Positions 62,379 to 64,000 of a DNA stretch of 64,000 bases are shown one piece after another (the stretch's first letter is position 1; every line of letters starts with the position of its first letter). The notes below the pieces were generated by a model. That model did not search any database. It saw only the letters and a program-made list of their open reading frames with translations, and had not been told where the DNA came from. Origin of the DNA: Endocalyx cinctus. Taxonomy: Eukaryota > Ascomycota > Sordariomycetes > Amphisphaeriales > Apiosporaceae. Made by a program: the position numbers and the translations under genes. Where the stretch lies: positions 1,178,001-1,242,000 of the forward strand of contig BCKC01000004.1 of the NCBI GenBank assembly GCA_001600455.1. The letters are read 5' to 3'.

Positions 62379-63501
62379 GGAGGAATAAATTACCAAGAAT
62401 AACTCTTTTTTCGTGATCCAATTGAAAAGTCCTACACCATTCTATACATCTAAAATTCAACCTTACAAGTAGTCTCAGTGAAGAGCAACGTCGGGTGTAA
62501 TATAGGTTTAGGTATAGACGAGCGGATTGGTAATAAGACTGAAGAAATTAATTGGCGGTGCCTTTGGAAAACTAGAATAGAGCACAACTTATTATTTGCT
62601 ATCATGACATTTTCAGTCTTCCGCTGTTATCGTGAATGAAGTACAGAATGAAAAGAAGAAGAAAAAGAAAAAAAAAAAAAAAGGAGGAGATCAAGGAAGC
62701 AATAACAATAAGTTGAACGCTGACCGCAAGATAATTCTGTGTAAATAGGATAGTCGCGAATACGCTAGGGCATATTATAACATACTAATAATTGTAGACT
62801 TTACCGATCAAACCGCGTTTTAGTAAAGTTCGTTAGTGATCAATAGTGGATTGACAGCTAAAAATTAGCCTGGTAAGACGCTATGATAATCGTTTAAAGT
62901 TACGATGATAATGATCTTTAAATAAATATATGTTTAACTAAATATCCAAGTCATTGATTGATTTATTGATTTACTTAACGGCTGTCGGTACTACTAAATA
63001 CCGTTTATACCGTTATGCTTGGAACAGTACTCCGTATTTTTTTTTTATGTATTGGTGGGGGTGGGGTTGTTTCTAGTAATCAAATCTGCCCAATTCGCGT
63101 CGCAAATAAAATATTAACAAAATAAACAAAAACAAACCGTTGTCTAAGGGAAAATTGGGGATACCCCTTCAACCCTCTTCCCAGTCACATTTCGTCAATC
63201 AATTTTAATATTCCATTAATACAAGACGTCAGTCCATAACATCTACATCAACAACAACCCCATGAATGACGACGAGAAAGATAATTTTGAAATGATATGA
63301 TGAATAATAAATGATATATTCTAAATAATTACATTTTAATTTCATCCCCCAAAATACCATTCATCAACTAACCACGGATTGATTAATCAAGACAATTACA
63401 TATATCCATCCATCTACTATACTGCACATCACTTTGATTTGCGCCGCGCAAAAGTCGCGATACGAGATAAAACGAGACAAAAAAGAATAATTCTCGTCAA
63501 A
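62379..63501. other. Divergent intergenic region
   Basis: AT-rich spacer carrying the promoters of Cdc7 and the condensin gene. An A-rich tract lies near 62663-62683. No ORF supported. Confidence 0.6.
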
Positions 63502-64000
63502 ATGGATTCCATAAACTTCGATATAAATGATGCTCTTAAGCATTATATGAGTGATCCAGCTTCTATATCTACGCCTGAAGCCGATAGCGCATTACTCGAC
63601 TGCGAGTCCGATCCGGAATCGCTATCAAACATCTCTCTCATCAACCCGATATTGAATCCTATTATCGATGCTGTCGCCGGAAACCCAGATGCAATCATGC
63701 GCAGCTCTTACTTTGACTCCTTACAGTTCTTATTAAAGTGTGCACCCACCTCCCCAGCCCCCAAATCCCTTGAAAACTCGAAGGATCAGTATCCTTCGAA
63801 TACTACCACTACTTCCACAACCCGAAGAATACAAGAACCTACTTCTAAGCTTTTCCTAAAATCCAGATATACCCAATTTCTGCCCACGCATGCTCTCAGT
63901 AAGATCTTCGATCTGATCATGAGTGGTCTCTCGGCCGAAGCCGACGCCGTCAACCACGACCTAGAAAACCCCGATGAACAGGAGATTCTCGCCCATCACA
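63502..64000 (+). CDS. Condensin complex subunit 1 (Cnd1/Ycs4), 5' part only
   Basis: Starts at ATG 63502 and runs off the window. The N-terminus reads MDSINFDINDALKHYMSDPA, followed by DSALLDCESDPESLSNISL and INPILNPIIDAVAGNPDAI, which match Sordariomycete condensin subunit 1. An intron is likely at 63738-63866 (GTGTGC to TCCAG), joining SLQFLLK to YTQFLPTHALSKIFDLI. It is 129 nt, a multiple of three without a stop, so the unspliced frame also stays open and inserts 43 Ser/Thr/Pro-rich residues. Condensin organises mitotic chromosomes in the nucleus. Confidence 0.85.
   Translation, partial: MDSINFDINDALKHYMSDPASISTPEADSALLDCESDPESLSNISLINPILNPIIDAVAGNPDAIMRSSYFDSLQFLLKCAPTSPAPKSLENSKDQYPSNTTTTSTTRRIQEPTSKLFLKSRYTQFLPTHALSKIFDLIMSGLSAEADAVNHDLENPDEQEILAHH

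Noticed and set aside
1..64000. tRNA genes, CRISPR arrays, operons, origins or prophage
   Set aside because: No tRNA fold with paired arms was found by reading, and the others are prokaryotic features not expected or seen in this fungal DNA.

Overview
This is about 64 kb of a filamentous ascomycete chromosome (Pezizomycotina, most likely Sordariomycetes). The genes are single transcription units with short GT-AG introns of roughly 50-150 nt. The proteins are typical of the group: a PHO-4/PHO89 phosphate symporter, CMR1, an Mtf2-like mitochondrial factor, DUF3292, Cdc7 and condensin subunit 1. CBM1 and RIP-like (C-to-T) decay are also present. Three N bases point to a draft assembly. Exon models were built by hand from splice sites and reading phase, and each complete model's phases add up to a whole open reading frame. 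In the GMC gene an in-frame TGA remains.

Layout. 1-5 kb: an unknown membrane protein and the phosphate symporter, convergent. 7-18.7 kb: a carbohydrate locus. It contains a membrane-anchored 1213-residue protein that fuses a galactose-oxidase-type copper radical oxidase to a heparinase II/III-like lyase, a divergently transcribed cellulose-synthase-like GT2, and a secreted Sde182/DUF1593 protein. 19-23.4 kb: a methionine-type amino acid permease and a CBM1-bearing rhamnogalacturonan acetylesterase. 24.5-33.7 kb: a probable nitrogen-compound uptake and catabolism cluster with an isochorismatase-fold amidohydrolase, an NCS1 purine/cytosine permease, a Dal5/Tna1-type MFS carrier and a TcuA-like flavoprotein. 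34-43 kb: housekeeping genes (CMR1, Mtf2-like, DUF3292), with a RIP-degraded TIR transposon at 38.9-40.1 kb. 44-49 kb: an SDR and a GMC oxidoreductase broken by an in-frame TGA. 49-56 kb: a 7-kb stretch with no gene. 56-64 kb: a Myb protein, a second SDR, Cdc7 kinase and the start of condensin subunit 1.

The most interesting unit is the 7-15.6 kb pair. A membrane polysaccharide synthase lies head-to-head with one polypeptide able, by its domains, to oxidise and to cleave a glycan outside the membrane. This recalls the Streptomyces CslA-GlxA pair, but with the oxidase joined in one uninterrupted exon to a lyase-type domain.
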